Assembly: GCA_963823755.1 (NCBI GenBank)
Contig: CAWGMP010000007.1
Span: forward strand, 496,001 to 560,000
From: GCA-003244245 sp963823755
Lineage (GTDB): Bacteria; Actinomycetota; Actinomycetes; Mycobacteriales; Pseudonocardiaceae
Direction of reading: 5' to 3'
DNA: 64,000 nucleotides
The notes under the pieces are model-generated. The model had not been told where the DNA came from. It ran no database searches and saw nothing but the letters and a program-made list of their open reading frames with translations. Below, one piece after another: positions 1-10,683 of this stretch; the first letter of the stretch is position 1; every line of letters starts with the position of its first letter. A program made the translations under genes and the position numbers.

Positions 1-271
1 CGTTGATCAGCCGGGAACCGCCTTTCGAGTCCTTGGCCCAGTGCGGCACCAGTCCCCAGCGCATCACCCGGATGCTGCGCACCGTGCGATCCGGATCCGG
101 GATTCCCTGCGAATCGCGCGGATGCCGGGTCACCACCGTGAACACGGGTTTGGTCGGCGCGACGTTGTAGTCCGCTGCCGGCGCTGTACCAGTCGCAGCA
201 GTGTCGTCCACGGCGTCGAACTCGACGGCCAGCGTCGCGGGATCCCGGGTCGAGGCATACCTTCCGCACAT
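1..271 (-). CDS. SRAP (YedK/HMCES-type) peptidase, 5' part only
   Basis: Partial gene running off the left edge, so only the first 90 residues are visible. It starts at ATG 271 with Met-Cys-Gly-Arg-Tyr. Cys2 is the catalytic residue of the SRAP family, which becomes the N-terminus and links covalently to abasic sites in single-stranded DNA. The family motifs YNVAPT and MRWGLVPHWAKD are also visible. The role is protection of abasic sites at stalled forks. It is divergent from aroA across 52 bp, the same arrangement as Rv3226c/Rv3227. The C-terminal active-site residues lie outside the window. Confidence 0.93.
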   Translation of the reverse strand, partial: MCGRYASTRDPATLAVEFDAVDDTAATGTAPAADYNVAPTKPVFTVVTRHPRDSQGIPDPDRTVRSIRVMRWGLVPHWAKDSKGGSRLIN

Positions 272-323
272 AGCGTCATCGTGGCACGACCAGAAAACAA
301 CCCGAGTACGCCATGATTGCGTC

Positions 324-1616
324 ATGACGACGTCCGCCCAGCTGCCGTGGGCCGCGCCGCTGGCGCCCGGACCGGTGCGCGCCACTGTCACCGTGCCGGG
401 ATCGAAATCGATCACCAACCGGGCCCTGCTGCTGACCGCGCTGGCGGGCACCGGCGGCACCGTCCGGGGAGCGCTGCGTAGCCGGGACACCGATCTCATG
501 GTCGGTGCGCTGCGCGCCCTGGGAGTGCCGGTGACCAGCCGCGACGACGAGCTGGACGTGGCCGCACACGGCGGGCTGCGTGGAGGCGGCACAGTGGATT
601 GTGGGTTGGCCGGCACGGTGATGCGCTTCGTGCCGCCGCTGGCCGCGCTGGCCGAGGGCCCGGTTCGCTTCGACGGCGACGAGCGGGCCCGGCAGCGGCC
701 GATGAGCGCGGTGCTGGCAGCGCTGCGTGCGCTGGGTTGCCGGGTCGACGGTGACGCATTGCCGTTCGTGCTGCACGGCGTGCACGGCCGGCCCGGTGGC
801 GAGGTGCGGATCGACGCATCGGGTTCCTCGCAGTTCGTCTCCGGATTGCTGCTGTCGGCCGCCGGATACGACGGGGGCATCACGGTCCGGCACGATGGCC
901 CGCCGGTCCCCTCCCGGCCGCATATCGAGATGACCGTGCAGATGCTGGCCGACCGGGGCGTCGAAGTGGACACCGACGGCGCCACGTGGTGGGCAGTGGC
1001 GCCAGGCCCGATCGTCGGTGGCGATTACGCCGTCGAGCCGGACCTGTCCAACGCGACGGTGTTCCTGGCGGCAGCCGCGGTCACCGGTGGGCAGGTCACC
1101 GTTGCAGGTTGGCCGCGGCGCACCACCCAGGCCGGCGACACGATCCGCCCGTTGCTGGCCCAGATGGGGTGCACGGTGGACCTGCACGAGGGCGGGCTGA
1201 CCGTCTCGGGTCCCGGCCGACTCGAGGGCGTGGACGCCGACCTGCACGACGTCGGGGAGCTCACCCCGACCGTCGCAGCGTTGGCGGCGCTGGCCAGCGG
1301 GCCTTCGCGGCTACGCGGGATCGCCCACCTGCGCGGGCACGAGACCGACCGGCTGGCCGCGTTGGCCACCGAGATCGGAGCCCTGGGTGGCGACGTGCGG
1401 GAGACACCTGACGGCCTGGAGATCCACCCCTGTCCGTTGCGCGAGAGCCCCGGTCGCCCCTGGTGTGCCTACGCCGATCACCGGATGGCCACCGCGGGGG
1501 CGATCCTGGGCCTGGTGGTGCCGGGAATCGCCGTCGACGACATTGCCGCGACGACCAAGACGCTGCCGCAGTTCCCGGTGAGCTGGTCGGCGATGCTGGC
1601 GGGTGGTGGCTGCTGA
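324..1616 (+). CDS. aroA: 3-phosphoshikimate 1-carboxyvinyltransferase (EPSP synthase)
   Basis: 430-residue EPSP synthase, usual family length. It transfers enolpyruvate from PEP to shikimate-3-phosphate in the cytoplasmic shikimate pathway. The phosphate-binding PGSKSITNR motif is at residues 25-33 with active-site Lys28. The inner repeat DLSNATVFL, the LRGHETDRL segment and the C-terminal DHRMA motif are all present. The frame is open upstream to 201, but ATG 324 places the PGSKS motif at the normal distance from the N-terminus. The stop overlaps the likely rsgA start, so the two genes are probably translationally coupled. Confidence 0.97.
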   Translation: MTTSAQLPWAAPLAPGPVRATVTVPGSKSITNRALLLTALAGTGGTVRGALRSRDTDLMVGALRALGVPVTSRDDELDVAAHGGLRGGGTVDCGLAGTVMRFVPPLAALAEGPVRFDGDERARQRPMSAVLAALRALGCRVDGDALPFVLHGVHGRPGGEVRIDASGSSQFVSGLLLSAAGYDGGITVRHDGPPVPSRPHIEMTVQMLADRGVEVDTDGATWWAVAPGPIVGGDYAVEPDLSNATVFLAAAAVTGGQVTVAGWPRRTTQAGDTIRPLLAQMGCTVDLHEGGLTVSGPGRLEGVDADLHDVGELTPTVAALAALASGPSRLRGIAHLRGHETDRLAALATEIGALGGDVRETPDGLEIHPCPLRESPGRPWCAYADHRMATAGAILGLVVPGIAVDDIAATTKTLPQFPVSWSAMLAGGGC

Positions 1617-2620
1617 GCCGGCCCGGTAGCGGCCCCCGCCGCGGGCACAACCTGGACGAATCCGACATCCGGGTCCGGCCGGGGCGGCGGGGTTCCCGAC
1701 CGCGTACCAAGCTGCGCCCCGAGCACGCCGATGCGACAGGCGCGATGGTGGTGGCGGTGGACCGCGGCCGGTGGACCTGCGCCCCGGACGGCGACCCGAC
1801 CATCCGGGTGACGGCGATGCGGGCCCGCGAGCTCGGGCGCATCCCGATCGTGGTGGGCGACCGGGTCGGGCTGGTCGGCGACGTCAGCGGCGCACTGGAT
1901 GCGCTGGCCCGGATTATCCGGGTCGACGAGCGGTCCAGCGTGTTGCGCCGCACCGCCGACGACAGCGACCCCTACGAGCGGATCGTGGTGGCCAACGCCG
2001 AGCAGCTGCTCATCGTGGCCTCGCTGGCCGACCCACCGCCACGCACCGGACTGATCGATCGCTGCCTGGTGGCCGGCTACGCCGGCGGCCTGAAACCGGT
2101 GCTCTGCCTGACCAAGCGGGATCTCGCCGCACCGGATGCAGTGCTGGAGCGCTACGCCGCCCTGGACCTGCCGGTGCTGGTCACCGCCCCGGACATCGGG
2201 GTGGACACGGTGCGGGCGCGGCTGGCGGGTCGGGTCTCGGCCCTGGTCGGACATTCCGGGGTGGGCAAGTCGACGCTGGTCAACCGGCTGGTGCCGGACG
2301 CTTTCCGGGCCACCGGGGCGGTCAGTGGGGTAGGCAAGGGCCGGCACACCTCCAGCTCCGCGGTGGCATTGCCGTTACCGGGTGGCGGGTGGGTGGTGGA
2401 CACGCCGGGGATCCGCTCCTTCGGGCTGGCCCACGTGACGCCCGACGATGTGGTCCGCGCCTTCGGCGACCTGGCCGAGACGATCACGAACTGCCCCCGC
2501 GGCTGCACCCACCTCGGCCCGCCCGCCGACCCGGAGTGCGCGCTGGACGAGCTCGACGGTGCCGCCCACCGCCGGGCGATGTCCGTCAGGATACTGCTCG
2601 CCGCGCTCGCTACCTCGTGA
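1613..2620 (+). CDS. rsgA: Ribosome small-subunit-dependent GTPase RsgA
   Basis: Circularly permuted GTPase that helps late 30S maturation. Visible in order: an N-terminal OB-like part, TKRD (G4), GHSGVGKST (G1 P-loop), DTPGIRSFGL (G3) and a C-terminal zinc knuckle with Cys-x4-Cys-x-His ahead of a final Cys. Conservation begins a few codons after 1616 (DESDIRVRPGRRGSRPRTK). No ATG, GTG or TTG lies in frame between 1463 and 1745. The 1463 GTG would overlap aroA by about 150 bp, and ATG 1745 would remove conserved sequence. CTG 1613, forming a CTGA overlap with the aroA stop, is the best inferred start. The start is uncertain; the gene is not. Confidence 0.92.
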   Translation: MSRPGSGPRRGHNLDESDIRVRPGRRGSRPRTKLRPEHADATGAMVVAVDRGRWTCAPDGDPTIRVTAMRARELGRIPIVVGDRVGLVGDVSGALDALARIIRVDERSSVLRRTADDSDPYERIVVANAEQLLIVASLADPPPRTGLIDRCLVAGYAGGLKPVLCLTKRDLAAPDAVLERYAALDLPVLVTAPDIGVDTVRARLAGRVSALVGHSGVGKSTLVNRLVPDAFRATGAVSGVGKGRHTSSSAVALPLPGGGWVVDTPGIRSFGLAHVTPDDVVRAFGDLAETITNCPRGCTHLGPPADPECALDELDGAAHRRAMSVRILLAALATS

Positions 2621-2657
2621 GTGCGTAACAGTGTTCGAACACTGTTACGCACTCACG
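2616..2657. terminator. 42-bp perfect palindrome between convergent rsgA and pruA
   Basis: Two 21-bp arms match perfectly around a central TTCGAA (2634-2639). The outer stem is CGTGAGTG/CACTCACG. The rsgA stop TGA (2618-2620) lies inside the left arm and the pruA stop lies four bases beyond the right arm. It would form a strong hairpin in either transcript, but no T-tract follows. A bidirectional terminator or 3'-end stabiliser is the simplest reading. A further 10-bp palindrome, GCACTAGTGC, follows at 2659-2668. Confidence 0.7.
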
Positions 2658-2661
2658 AGCA

Positions 2662-4290
2662 CTAGTGCATATGGGGGTAAGTATGGTCGGTCGGCGGGTT
2701 GAAGGTCTCCTTGATCGTCCGGGGACTGGTCCAGCGGAGCAGATTGACCAGTGAGCCGGCTTTGTCGTTGGTGCCCGAGGCGCGGGAGCCACCGAAGGGC
2801 TGGCGACCCACCACCGCCCCGGTGGGCTTGTCGTTGACATAGAAGTTGCCCGCCGCGAAGCGCAGCGCCGCCTGGGCCTGCAGCACCGCGGCCCGGTCGG
2901 TGGCGAATACCGCGCCGGTCAGGGCGTATGGGCTGGTGGAGTCGACCACGTCAAGGATCGCGGCGTAGTCGTCGTCGGGGTAGACGTGCACCGCGAGGAT
3001 CGGCCCGAAGTACTCCGTTGTGAACACATCGTGGGTGGGATCACCGCTGACCAGCATCGTGGGCTGCACGAACCAGCCCACCGAGTCGTCGCAGCCGCCG
3101 CCGGCGAGGACCTCGATCGACGAGTCGGCGGCCACCCGCGCCAGCAGGTCGCGGTGCTTGGCGAAGGCGCGCGCGTCGATCACCGCACCACCGAAGTTCG
3201 ACAGGTCTGCGACGTCGCCATAGCTGATCATCTTGGTGGTGTCGGCGAGCTGTTCGCGCAGGCCACCGTCCCACAGCGATCGAGCGACGTACGCCCGGGA
3301 GGCCGCGGAGCACTTCTGACCCTGATACTCGAACGCCCCCCGCACCAGCGCGGTCGTCACCGCCGCTGGGTCAGCCGACGGGTGCGCCACCACGAAGTCC
3401 TTGCCGCCGGTCTCCCCCACGATGCGCGGGTAGCTGCGGTAGCTGTCCAGGTGATCGGCGATGGTGCGCCACAGCTTCTTGAAGGTGGTGGTGGATCCGG
3501 TGAAATGCAGCCCGGCGAAGTCCGGATCGGCCAGGGCTACCTCGCTGACCGCCGCCCCGTCGCCGGTCACCAGGTTGATCACCCCGGGCGGCAGCCCGGC
3601 AGCCTCCAGCAGCCGCATCGTGTGGTGCGCGGCGAGCTGCTGGGTCGGGGTCGGTTTCCACACCACTGTGTTGCCCATCAGCGCGGGTGCGGTAGGCAGG
3701 TTCCCGGCGATCGCGGTGAAGTTGAACGGGGTGATCGCGGTGACGAACCCGTCCAGTGGGCGGTAGTCCATGCGGTTCCACTCACCGGGTGCCGAGTTCG
3801 GCTGCTCGGCCAGGATCCAGCGGGCGTAGTGCACGGTGAAGCGCCAGAAGTCGATCAGCTCGCAGGCCGCGTCGATCTCGGCCTGCTGCACCGACTTGGA
3901 CTGCCCGAGCATGGTGGCGGCGTTGAGCGTGTCTCGCCACGGGCCGGCAGCGAGATCCGCGGCTCGCAACAGGATCGCGGCGCGCTCGTCGAAGGGCAGT
4001 TCGCGCCAGACCGGGGCGGTCCGCATCGCGGCGCGGACGGCATCTGCGACGTCGGCGGCGCTGGCCTGCGCGCTGATGCCCAGCACGTGAGCGTGGCGAT
4101 GCGGCGCGACCACGTCGAAGGGCTCCCCGCCCGCCATTTGCTGCACGCCGCCGATGGTCATGGTCAGCTCGGTCGGCTCAGCAGCCAGCTCGACGAGCGC
4201 GCGGGTCAGCGAATCTCGTTCCGGACTCCCTGGCGGGTAGCTACGGACCGGTTCGTTGCGCGGGGCGGGAACCGACGTGGTCGCGTCCAT
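2662..4290 (-). CDS. pruA: L-glutamate gamma-semialdehyde dehydrogenase (1-pyrroline-5-carboxylate dehydrogenase)
   Basis: 542-residue aldehyde dehydrogenase of the P5C-dehydrogenase type. It oxidises glutamate-5-semialdehyde to glutamate with NAD+ in the second step of proline catabolism. The general base is Glu293 in VGETGGKD and the catalytic nucleophile is Cys327 in GQKCSAASR. TPFNFTAIAGNL and the GSTTTF nucleotide-binding segment are also present. ATG 4290 was chosen because GGAGGT lies about 5-6 nt upstream; the longer frame to 4356 would run into the adjacent palindrome. No proline dehydrogenase gene lies beside it. A 3'-overlapping hairpin is shared with rsgA. Confidence 0.95.
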   Translation of the reverse strand: MDATTSVPAPRNEPVRSYPPGSPERDSLTRALVELAAEPTELTMTIGGVQQMAGGEPFDVVAPHRHAHVLGISAQASAADVADAVRAAMRTAPVWRELPFDERAAILLRAADLAAGPWRDTLNAATMLGQSKSVQQAEIDAACELIDFWRFTVHYARWILAEQPNSAPGEWNRMDYRPLDGFVTAITPFNFTAIAGNLPTAPALMGNTVVWKPTPTQQLAAHHTMRLLEAAGLPPGVINLVTGDGAAVSEVALADPDFAGLHFTGSTTTFKKLWRTIADHLDSYRSYPRIVGETGGKDFVVAHPSADPAAVTTALVRGAFEYQGQKCSAASRAYVARSLWDGGLREQLADTTKMISYGDVADLSNFGGAVIDARAFAKHRDLLARVAADSSIEVLAGGGCDDSVGWFVQPTMLVSGDPTHDVFTTEYFGPILAVHVYPDDDYAAILDVVDSTSPYALTGAVFATDRAAVLQAQAALRFAAGNFYVNDKPTGAVVGRQPFGGSRASGTNDKAGSLVNLLRWTSPRTIKETFNPPTDHTYPHMH

Positions 4291-4312
4291 CAGGACCTCC
4301 GTGGTAGGGACT

Positions 4313-4360
4313 ACCCGTGAGTGGCGATGCGAGCCAGGGCTCGCATCGCCACTCACGGGT
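4313..4360. repeat. 48-bp perfect hairpin between DUF6912-type gene and pruA
   Basis: Arms of 23 bp (4313-4335 and 4338-4360) match perfectly around a 2-nt loop. The outer stem contains CGTGAGTGGC/GCCACTCACG, as in two other palindromes of this window. It begins one base after the stop of the minus-strand gene at 4362 and ends 22 bp before the pruA start codon. Read as a simple terminator, it would leave no room for a separate pruA promoter. It may instead act as an mRNA processing or stability hairpin, or as a repeat element. Confidence 0.75.
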
Positions 4361-4361
4361 C

Positions 4362-4865
4362 TCAGAGGAGTTCGAGCAGGAAAGCGATCTCCTGGGTGGC
4401 ATACCAGGCCATCTCATGGTCCTCCGCCTCGCCGAGGGTGAACTCGGCGTCCGGATCACCGAGGTCGGCCGCGTCCACCACCGCTGCCGCGGTGCGCACC
4501 GCATCCTCCGCCGCGGGCACGTCGACGTGTACCGCGGCCACCGCCGACGCCGGTACCGAACCATCGACCGAGACGGCGGCATCATCGAGATCGGGACGCA
4601 ACCGCACGCGCTCGACGTCGGCGGCCACCACGACGCGGCGAGGCAGGACCGCCGAGTCGCCGTCCAGCTCGGCGGCCAGTAACCGCAGCGAGGCCCGAGC
4701 CGCCTCGTTCATCGCCGCGTACTCCAGCTCCTCGGTATCTCCTGCGGCATAAGACTCGCGAAGCATCGGGGTGAGCGCGAAGGCGGTGCCGGACACCGGC
4801 AGCAGCTCCCCGGAGTCGACCAGCGTACGAAGCATCGACAGCGTGGCGGGGATGTAGACCCTCAT
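4362..4865 (-). CDS. Conserved actinobacterial protein, DUF6912-like
   Basis: 167-residue acidic protein starting MRVYIPATLSMLRTL. It ends with an EDHEMAWYATQEIAFLLELL segment. The pattern resembles an actinobacterial family I know as DUF6912; no function is established for it. No signal peptide, membrane helix or catalytic motif is seen. It may be cotranscribed with pruA, which lies downstream on the same strand across a hairpin, and it diverges from the methyltransferase gene at 4944 across 78 bp. The family name is from memory and should be treated as moderately sure. Confidence 0.75.
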   Translation of the reverse strand: MRVYIPATLSMLRTLVDSGELLPVSGTAFALTPMLRESYAAGDTEELEYAAMNEAARASLRLLAAELDGDSAVLPRRVVVAADVERVRLRPDLDDAAVSVDGSVPASAVAAVHVDVPAAEDAVRTAAAVVDAADLGDPDAEFTLGEAEDHEMAWYATQEIAFLLELL

Positions 4866-4943
4866 CAGCGAGACACTACGGCTCGGCCTGAGCTAGATCA
4901 CCGGCAGCGCGAGGTCGCACGAGGTCGGCCTACCCTTCAGTGC

Positions 4944-5801
4944 GTGCCCCCGCCCGACGAGCAGTCCTGCGACCCGGTTGGCCAACGGGCCGCCAGCCCG
5001 CGCGACGTCTTCATCACCGTCTACGGCCGTAAACCGGTGCTGGAAGCGCTGACCGATCCGGCGCTGACCGTCGACAAGGTGATCGTGGCCGAGCGGGCCC
5101 GCGGCGACACCCTGCAGGAGATCCTCGACGCCGCGGCGCGCCGGCAGGTACCGGTTCGCCGGGTGTCGCCGCACCGCGTGAAGGTGCTCGCCGGCAATGG
5201 CCGGCATGACCAGGGCGTGCTGGCCGACGTGGTGGCACCCAGGATGCGGCCGCTGGACGGCGCGCTGAACCGACTGGGCAGCCCGGCGGCGGTGCTCGTG
5301 CTCGACTCGATCACCAATCCGGCCAACGTGGGCATGATCCTGCGCACCGCGACCGCCGCGGGAATCGACGGTGTGGTGCTGCCCCGCCGTGGGGTGCCCG
5401 CGATCGATCCGCTGGTGATCAAGGCGTCGGCCGGGGTGGCCTTCCACGCTCCGGTCCTGCGCAGCGCCACCGCCGAGCTCGCCTGCGCCGCGCTGCGCAC
5501 CGCCGGGTTCGCGGTATTCGGGCTGTCCGGTTCCGCGCCGGGTGCCGCCTCGCTGTTCGGTGACCCGGCACCGCCCCGGGTGGCCTACGTGCTGGGCAAC
5601 GAGACCGCGGGGGTCTCGCCGGCCGTCGCGGCACTGCTCTCCGGCTGGGTCGGCATCCCGATGACCGGCGGCGTCGAGTCACTCAACGTCGCCAGCGCCG
5701 CCGCGGTGGTGTGCTTCGAGTGGGCCCGCCAGCGCGCTGGGGGCTCTCTGAGGGCCCAGCGCCGCCAGCCTGCCCCCAACCAGCACCGAATACCGAAGTA
5801 A
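4944..5801 (+). CDS. TrmH/SpoU-family RNA 2'-O-methyltransferase
   Basis: 285-residue SPOUT methyltransferase that uses S-adenosylmethionine to methylate a ribose in rRNA or tRNA. An N-terminal substrate-binding part (about residues 24-95) with YGRKPVLEAL is followed by the knotted catalytic domain. The family motifs are visible: motif 1 NPANVGMILRTA with the catalytic Arg, motif 2 YVLGNETAGVS, and motif 3 IPMTGGVESLNVASAAAV. It starts at GTG 4944. The final 25 residues are basic and probably disordered. Substrate specificity (RlmB-like 23S or tRNA) cannot be read from sequence. Confidence 0.92.
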   Translation: MPPPDEQSCDPVGQRAASPRDVFITVYGRKPVLEALTDPALTVDKVIVAERARGDTLQEILDAAARRQVPVRRVSPHRVKVLAGNGRHDQGVLADVVAPRMRPLDGALNRLGSPAAVLVLDSITNPANVGMILRTATAAGIDGVVLPRRGVPAIDPLVIKASAGVAFHAPVLRSATAELACAALRTAGFAVFGLSGSAPGAASLFGDPAPPRVAYVLGNETAGVSPAVAALLSGWVGIPMTGGVESLNVASAAAVVCFEWARQRAGGSLRAQRRQPAPNQHRIPK

Positions 5802-5826
5802 CCCGATTAACCACAGATCACACCCT

Positions 5827-5856
5827 TTCGGGGACATTTCGGAGCGTTCGGGGACA
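5827..5856. promoter_or_regulatory. Direct repeat TTCGGGGACA x2, operator-like
   Basis: TTCGGGGACA occurs at 5827-5836 and 5847-5856, 20 bp apart, close to two helical turns. They lie in the 222-bp gap between the methyltransferase and the Rv3235-like gene. The same 10-mer occurs once more at 43002-43011, upstream of the DUF4185 gene. This could be a regulator-binding site; no promoter hexamers are clear. The rest of the gap shows nothing recognisable. Confidence 0.35.
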
Positions 5857-6023
5857 ACACACCTGCACACCACCCATACTTCCGGGCACCGGTTCGTTGC
5901 CCCTCCTCCGATCCGGTGCCCACGGTCCCGGCACCCCTGCCATGGACCGGCCACACGGCGTTTCCGGCCCCGCCGTCTACCGGTCGCGCGCACCCGCGCG
6001 GGCCTTTAGACGAGGAGAGTTCG

Positions 6024-6521
6024 TTGACCACGAGCATCGCCGAGCCATGTCCCCAGCTACCGCACCGGCCAGTGCTGCGCCGGCTGGCGGACATCCTGGC
6101 GTCCCCGGCTCACCCGACGCTCGAATCGCCGCCTGCTCCGACGTTACCGGTATCCGATCCCACCGCGGCCGCCCTGGCGGAGCGAGTGTTGCGGGCGGCG
6201 GTGGAGATCCTCGGAGGCCGGCGACCAGCACACCAGCTATCCGCGGTATTACGTCCTGATCTGCAGACCTACCTCAGCTCACTCCAGGTGGTGGCAGGGC
6301 ATCTTGAGCCGCGGGTGCGCAAAGTGTTCATCCAGCAGCCTGCTGCCGGCGCGGTGGAGGCGGTCGCGCTGGTGACACTCAACACCGGCGTTCGGGCCCT
6401 GGCCGCCCGCTTCGAGAAACACCTCGACGATCACGGCAGCCGATGGCAGTGCACCGCGCTACAACTACGCCTCACCACCGGGGATCTGACTCGGCGAGGT
6501 CGTCGAATTCGACGGCCTTGA
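6024..6521 (+). CDS. Rv3235-family protein (DUF6459-like)
   Basis: 165-residue protein related to the Rv3235 family next to secA in actinobacteria; function unknown. The N-terminal third is Pro/Ala-rich (PPAPTLPVSDP). The conserved part follows, with ERVLRAAVEILGGRRPAHQL and a late segment resembling RVRKVFIQQP. TTG 6024 was chosen because GAGGAGA (6013-6019) gives a good Shine-Dalgarno and the upstream frame is low-complexity. No membrane segment or catalytic motif is visible. It is convergent with secA across 76 bp. Confidence 0.85.
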   Translation: MTTSIAEPCPQLPHRPVLRRLADILASPAHPTLESPPAPTLPVSDPTAAALAERVLRAAVEILGGRRPAHQLSAVLRPDLQTYLSSLQVVAGHLEPRVRKVFIQQPAAGAVEAVALVTLNTGVRALAARFEKHLDDHGSRWQCTALQLRLTTGDLTRRGRRIRRP

Positions 6522-6597
6522 CGCCCGTAATCCCAGCGCTCATCCCGGTTCGGGTGAAGAGCACGACAAGGGCACGGCGGGCGCCGGCCGGCCCGGA

Positions 6598-9507
<2,910 letters not shown>

Positions 9508-9673
9508 CGTGGGAGACCTCACTCGTATCGGGGCACTCGTGTCGGGGCGCGGGGCGGCGGCGAGCGGCCTGTGGTGTGCCGCACGGCACGCCCGCGCCGC
9601 CGGTCTGCGCGCCATCGTATGCCCAGCACCGGCAGTGCTGTCATCAGCGCAGGTCAACAAGGTCCCGCAACGC

Positions 9674-9739
9674 CATGATCGCCGCCTGTATGCCAGGAGC
9701 GACAGTCGATGTCGTCCCCACACCCAGACGGCGATCATG
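9674..9739. other. Inverted repeat in the hpf-secA gap
   Basis: CATGATCGCCG (9674-9684) is perfectly inverted at 9729-9739, with a 44-nt loop. It lies between the hpf stop (9755) and the secA start (9507), both on the minus strand. It could be a weak hpf terminator or a secA leader structure. There is no T-tract. Nothing else is recognised in this 247-bp gap. Confidence 0.3.
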
Positions 9740-9754
9740 CTTACTTCAGCGGCG

Positions 9755-10450
9755 TCAGACCAGCTGGATCACGCCATAGTCGAAGCCGTGCCGGCGGTAC
9801 ACCACGCTGGGCAGCCCGGAAGCGGCATCGGAGAACAGATAGAAGTCGTGGCCCACGAGCTCCATCTCGTAGAGCGCCTCGTCGACCGTCATGGGTTTGG
9901 CGGAGTGGCGCTTACGCCGGACCACGCAGCCCGGTCCCTGCGCATCCGGTGCCTGCGCATCCGGTGATTCCCGCCGCTGAGTGGGAAGCTCGTAGTCGAG
10001 CTCCGAGTCGGGCGGGTCGAGCAGTCCCGTCCGATGGCGATGGCCGTTGGCCTCAGCATCGGTAGCGGGGGTGTCGGTCTCGGGGGCCAGGATGGTTGCC
10101 AACGGCGCGGTGGCCTTGGCGACAGAAGTGGGGTGGCGGCGTCCGTAGTGCACCTTGTGCCGGTCTGCGACCCGGCGCAGCCGGTTGTCCAGCTTGCTCA
10201 CCGCCGCGTCCAGCGCGGCGTAGAAGTCCGAACCACACGCCTCTGCGCGGACTACCTGCCCGCGACAACTACCGGTGATCTCTACCCGCTGACAGCTCTT
10301 GGACTGCCGGGGGTTGCGTTCATGGAACAGCTCGACGTCATAGTGGACGGCCTTCTGGTCATACCGTTCGATGCGGGCGAGCTTCTCGGTAACGTGCACC
10401 CTGTAGTGATCGGGCACCTCTACGTTACGACCCTTCACCACAATATTCAC
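9755..10450 (-). CDS. hpf: Long-form ribosome hibernation promoting factor
   Basis: 231 residues. The N-terminal S30AE/RaiA domain (about 1-105, beginning MNIVVKGRNVEV) binds the decoding centre. A variable acidic/proline linker follows, then the C-terminal dimerisation domain (PMTVDEALYEMELVGHDF, ending in YRRHGFDYGVIQLV) that pairs 70S into inactive 100S ribosomes. The gene starts at GTG 10450 with AGGAGG about 8 nt upstream. The linker contains a small tandem duplication: a 15-bp unit is repeated at 9937-9951 and 9952-9966, giving DAQAP/DAQGP. It precedes secA as in Mycobacterium. Confidence 0.95.
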   Translation of the reverse strand: MNIVVKGRNVEVPDHYRVHVTEKLARIERYDQKAVHYDVELFHERNPRQSKSCQRVEITGSCRGQVVRAEACGSDFYAALDAAVSKLDNRLRRVADRHKVHYGRRHPTSVAKATAPLATILAPETDTPATDAEANGHRHRTGLLDPPDSELDYELPTQRRESPDAQAPDAQGPGCVVRRKRHSAKPMTVDEALYEMELVGHDFYLFSDAASGLPSVVYRRHGFDYGVIQLV

Positions 10451-10683
10451 AGGGCGACCTCCTCGCATTGTCCAACAGGGACTTCAGCGACGCCGGGGCA
10501 TTGCAGTGATCGTTACTGGGTGATACTCAAAGGCCACGCACGGGCCACCCGCGATGATCACTCAACCGCCGACGTCAGAACCATGGCTTTATCGCCTCCT
10601 CCCGATCGGGCAGCGATGCTGATGCCCGGACGGTAGTCCGCCCGGAGTGCTGTCGCCAGACCCTGGCCTCCCACGGCTCCGGT

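Noticed and set aside
276..1247. Long minus-strand frame opposite aroA
   Set aside because: Gln/His/Arg-rich shadow of a GC-rich gene with no known domain; the plus-strand aroA explains the region.
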